Assembly: GCA_016781635.1 (NCBI GenBank)
Contig: JADDPY010000249.1
Coordinates: 1 to 19,915, forward strand
Direction: 5' to 3'
DNA: 19,915 bases
Source of the DNA: Rubrobacter sp.
GTDB taxonomy: Bacteria > Actinomycetota > Rubrobacteria > Rubrobacterales > Rubrobacteraceae
Shown here piece after piece: positions 17,414 to 19,915 of this stretch. A program made the position numbers and the translations under genes. Numbering within the stretch: the stretch's first letter is position 1; each line of letters begins with the position of its first letter. The notes beneath the pieces were generated by a model. It ran no database searches. It was not told the origin of the DNA and saw nothing but the letters and a program-made list of their open reading frames with translations.

Positions 17414-18796
17414 ATGGCCGAAGAGCTAGCGCAACGTGGGTCGGATAACAGCAGCAAGAGCACGGAGCATGCCTATCCCCGGGATCTGGCCGCGTTCGTA
17501 GCGGCGAGGTGGGAGGACGATACCGGCGCGTCGGATTCTCGCGCCCCCGTTTCTCACAACGCCCCCGTCGACCCGCTGCCCGAGGCTTCCGTGCTCGAAG
17601 AGGTGCTCTCGACCTGCTATCAGGCGAGCCTCTTGCAAGAGGAGGGTCAGCCCGTCGTGTTCCGGCTCGCGCTGAGTAGGCCCGAGGTCTTCCCCAGGGA
17701 GGGCGGTCCCCCGGACGGCTTGCACCGCCTCGATTTCCCCGAACCCCGGACCTTCGATGAGCAGGAACTGCGTCGTCTCTCCCCTGCCACGGATTATCCT
17801 CGCTCGATCGTGGGGGTCAGGCATGACGGTGAGGGAGGATTGCGGATCTGGGGCCTCGTACACTCCGGCCCCCGCTGGCTGCGCGACCGCCAGGGCGGAC
17901 GGGTGACCACCCCGCCGCTGCCGCCCTTGCCGGTCGTACATGCGACCGGACCGGGTCGTCTGGAGGTACGCAAGGGCTCCAGGATCGTCGGCAAGCTGGA
18001 CGACGGCGCCCTCTCGGACGCCTCGATGAACGTCTTCGACTCGAAGTGGCTGCCAGACGGCTTCGCGTCTTCCAGGATGGAGCTCATGGAGCTGCATTCG
18101 AAGGCCCGCAAACACGCTCTCGAACATGAGGGCGAGAGCTGGGCGCCCCTCGATCCGGACCTCGCGCGCATGATTGGTTCACAGATGTTCAAGCGGCTCG
18201 TTTCGACCGTGCAAAATTTCGGTCGCGGCGGGACGATAATCTTCGTGCCACCGGAGCGAACCGAGGAGTTCTCCAGGGAGAACCGCTTTGTAGCACTCAA
18301 GTACAGGATCTCGGACGACGAGCCGAGGAGGCGCTTTCGCACCCTTATCGTGGAGATTATGAACCGCCTGGCCCAGGCTCATGGGACCGCCGATGAATCT
18401 CGAGCCCCGGGGATGGTGGGCTGGAGGGAGTACCAGGAGAGCAATGACGAGAAGGTAGCAACGCTCGAAGAGGCGATCCTCGAGGTGGCGCACCTCGTCG
18501 CCGCTCTGGCGACGACCGATGGGGCCGTGGTGATGACGAAGCGTTACGAGTTGTTGGGGTTCGGCGGCGAGATCTCCGGCAAGCTCGAGAGCGTGGAGAC
18601 CGTCTCGAAGGCGCTGGATGTCGAGGGGGACCTGGTGGAGGAGGAACCAACGGAGATCGTGGGCACCCGGCACCGCTCCGCCTACCGCCTGTGCATGGAG
18701 CTACCCGACGTTCTGGTTGTCGTCGTCTCGAAGGATGGTGATGTGAGGTTCGTCCGCCGCCAGGGCGACGGGGTTGCCTACTGGGACCAGGCTTGA
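17414..18796 (+). CDS. Probable diadenylate cyclase with DACNV-like sensor
   Basis: Probable c-di-AMP synthase, making the messenger from two ATP. ATG 17414 follows AGGAGG (17399-17404) at 9 nt and gives 460 aa; an upstream start at 17267 lacks such a site. The C-terminal half (about 270-455) matches the DAC (DisA_N) fold. GRGGTIIFVP opens it, then ALATTDGAVVMTKRYELLGF carries the DGA motif (369-371), and EIVGTRHRSAYRL carries GTRHR (417-421). VLVVVVSKDGDVRF forms the last strands. An insertion of about 60 residues separates the first strand from DGA. Residues about 57-215, with RLSPATDYPRSIVGVRHDG and an IWGL motif, resemble the DACNV sensor region. No membrane helix is evident, so it should be cytosolic. 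It is monocistronic, divergent from the tRNA-headed minus block. Confidence 0.8.
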   Translation: MAEELAQRGSDNSSKSTEHAYPRDLAAFVAARWEDDTGASDSRAPVSHNAPVDPLPEASVLEEVLSTCYQASLLQEEGQPVVFRLALSRPEVFPREGGPPDGLHRLDFPEPRTFDEQELRRLSPATDYPRSIVGVRHDGEGGLRIWGLVHSGPRWLRDRQGGRVTTPPLPPLPVVHATGPGRLEVRKGSRIVGKLDDGALSDASMNVFDSKWLPDGFASSRMELMELHSKARKHALEHEGESWAPLDPDLARMIGSQMFKRLVSTVQNFGRGGTIIFVPPERTEEFSRENRFVALKYRISDDEPRRRFRTLIVEIMNRLAQAHGTADESRAPGMVGWREYQESNDEKVATLEEAILEVAHLVAALATTDGAVVMTKRYELLGFGGEISGKLESVETVSKALDVEGDLVEEEPTEIVGTRHRSAYRLCMELPDVLVVVVSKDGDVRFVRRQGDGVAYWDQA

Positions 18797-19177
18797 CGGA
18801 TATCCTCGAACACACCCCCGATCCTGCTCGGTCGCTACCCCAGCACCCACCCCACGATCGTACCCGGAGCGCGTAGGCCACAACCTTGCCAACGCCCTTT
18901 GACCACATGCTAGCGACGGCCGAAAGTCCGTGAGACGACTTTGCGGCTCGTGGGATCGGGGTAAGGATTGCGGAGGACCGGGCAGACGGTTTGAGGTCGG
19001 AGATCGTCGGGTTGGTCGAGGGCAGGATGTGCGGGGCGTAAATCTTGGCGCAGGACTCCGAACCACGGCCCGGTACACAAAAGTGGCCGGTTGCAGCGGG
19101 CTACGGTGCGATCTTCGCGATATGCGCTTCTTTCCGGGCCGGACGGCGGAGCAATTTGTGTGAGGAAGGGGATAAGA
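18797..19177. other. Intergenic gap, nothing recognised
   Basis: About 380 bp between the DAC gene and the dehydrogenase. No tRNA, riboswitch, terminator or promoter can be supported. A plus-strand open frame at 18930-19163 has no ribosome site and an arginine- and glycine-rich, family-less product. A tiny GAAA-loop hairpin (ACGG/CCGT, 18916-18931) is the only structure noticed. It may hold the promoter of the next gene, but no convincing hexamers were found. Confidence 0.4.
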
Positions 19178-19915
19178 GTGAATCAGGTGAGCGTGCGAGG
19201 ATGGGTCGTAGTGGTTACGGGGGCCTCGAGCGGTAACGGTAAGGCGATGGCCCTCGCTTTGGCAGACAAGGGGGCACGTCTCGTACTCGCCGCCCGGCGG
19301 GTCGAGCTTATGGAAGCCACGGCCCGAGAGGTCGAGGATCGCGGCGGCGAGGCTCTCGTGGTCCGTTGCGACGTAACGGTCAGGGAGCAAGTGGAGGGGG
19401 TCGCTCGGGCCGCCGAGGAGCGGTGGGGACGGATCGACGCCTGGGTCAACAACGCGGGTGTGATCGCCTGGTCGCTCTTCGAGGACACGACCGAGGAGGA
19501 GTTTCGTCGCATCCTCGAGGTGAACCTGATGGGCTCCGTGTACGGGGCGTGGACCGTCTTGCCCGTCATGCGCCGCCAGGGTTCGGGCGTGATCGTCAAC
19601 ATCGCCAGCCTGGCCTCTCTGGTCGCCCTCCCCGTAGGGTCGGCCTACTCGGTGAGCAAGGCGGGGCTCTTCGCCCTCGGGGACTCCCTGAGGAGAGAAC
19701 TAAAGGGCAGCGGCATCCGGGTTTGCCAGGTCCTCCCCGTCGGGGTCAACACCGCCGGCTTCTTCCACCAGCGCACCCGGGGCTTCAGGCTCTCCAAAAA
19801 GATCGCACCCTTCCTACAAGATCCCGAGATCGTGGCAAAAGCCGTGCTCCGCTGCCTGGAGAAGCCCGGAACTCGCAACATTCCGCTGGGCATACAGGGT
19901 AAGGCCGTCCTCGTC
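19178..19915 (+). CDS. Short-chain dehydrogenase/reductase, 3' end missing
   Basis: NAD(P)-dependent oxidoreductase of the classical SDR family; 246 codons are visible and the window ends before a stop. Landmarks are the cofactor motif TGASSGNG (14-21), a DVT after the third strand (VVRCDVT), NNAG (91-94) and the catalytic triad region. The triad shows NIAS with S144, then YSVSK with Y157 and K161. The cofactor loop has N20 where Ile is usual. RR after LAA near the second strand suggests NADPH preference (inference). The GTG at 19178 has GGAAGGGG nearby; an in-frame GTG at 19160 is an alternative. Substrate cannot be told. No evident link to the DAC gene beyond shared strand. Confidence 0.9.
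   Translation, partial: MNQVSVRGWVVVVTGASSGNGKAMALALADKGARLVLAARRVELMEATAREVEDRGGEALVVRCDVTVREQVEGVARAAEERWGRIDAWVNNAGVIAWSLFEDTTEEEFRRILEVNLMGSVYGAWTVLPVMRRQGSGVIVNIASLASLVALPVGSAYSVSKAGLFALGDSLRRELKGSGIRVCQVLPVGVNTAGFFHQRTRGFRLSKKIAPFLQDPEIVAKAVLRCLEKPGTRNIPLGIQGKAVLV

Noticed and set aside
18701..19390. Minus-strand 229-aa open frame
   Set aside because: It crosses the DAC gene end, the empty gap and the dehydrogenase start in antisense. No ribosome site or recognisable motif is present.

Overview
High-GC bacterial chromosome. Gene order and protein style point to a deep-branching actinobacterium, most likely Rubrobacter or a close relative (inferred; not tested by database search). From about position 185 to 16964 every recognisable gene lies on the minus strand and belongs to the housekeeping core. 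Only the last 2.5 kb carries plus-strand genes.

Read in the direction of transcription, the minus block runs: tRNA-His, tRNA-Leu, tig, clpP, clpX, valS, folC, a 32-codon membrane peptide gene found by hand, a two-helix double-zinc-ribbon membrane protein, ndk, maf, radC, mreB, mreC, mreD, rodA, rplU, rpmA, obgE, nadD, rsfS, tRNA-Ala. These genes cover nascent-chain folding and proteolysis (tig-clpP-clpX), tRNA charging and folate metabolism, nucleotide metabolism and house-cleaning (ndk, maf), cell-wall elongation (mreBCD-rodA), and ribosome assembly (rplU, rpmA, obgE, rsfS) with NAD synthesis (nadD). Genes are tightly packed, with many start/stop overlaps and TTG or GTG starts. Clear promoters stand before the three tRNAs, and a probable one before rplU.

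The order combines two familiar neighbourhoods: a folC-membrane protein-ndk segment, as in Mycobacterium and Streptomyces, and a valS-folC-maf-radC-mreBCD-rplU-rpmA-obg backbone, as in Bacillus. Several usual members are absent: mrdA (PBP2) beside rodA, rne after ndk, prp between rplU and rpmA, and proBA between obgE and nadD.

The right end (about 16965-19915) is less ordinary. A 450-bp divergent intergenic region holds a perfect 14-bp palindrome capped by GCGAAGC. It precedes a plus-strand gene whose C-terminal half carries the diadenylate cyclase signatures DGA and GTRHR, behind an N-terminal region resembling the DACNV sensor. It is therefore a probable c-di-AMP synthase. After a 380-bp gap with nothing recognisable comes a short-chain dehydrogenase cut by the window end.
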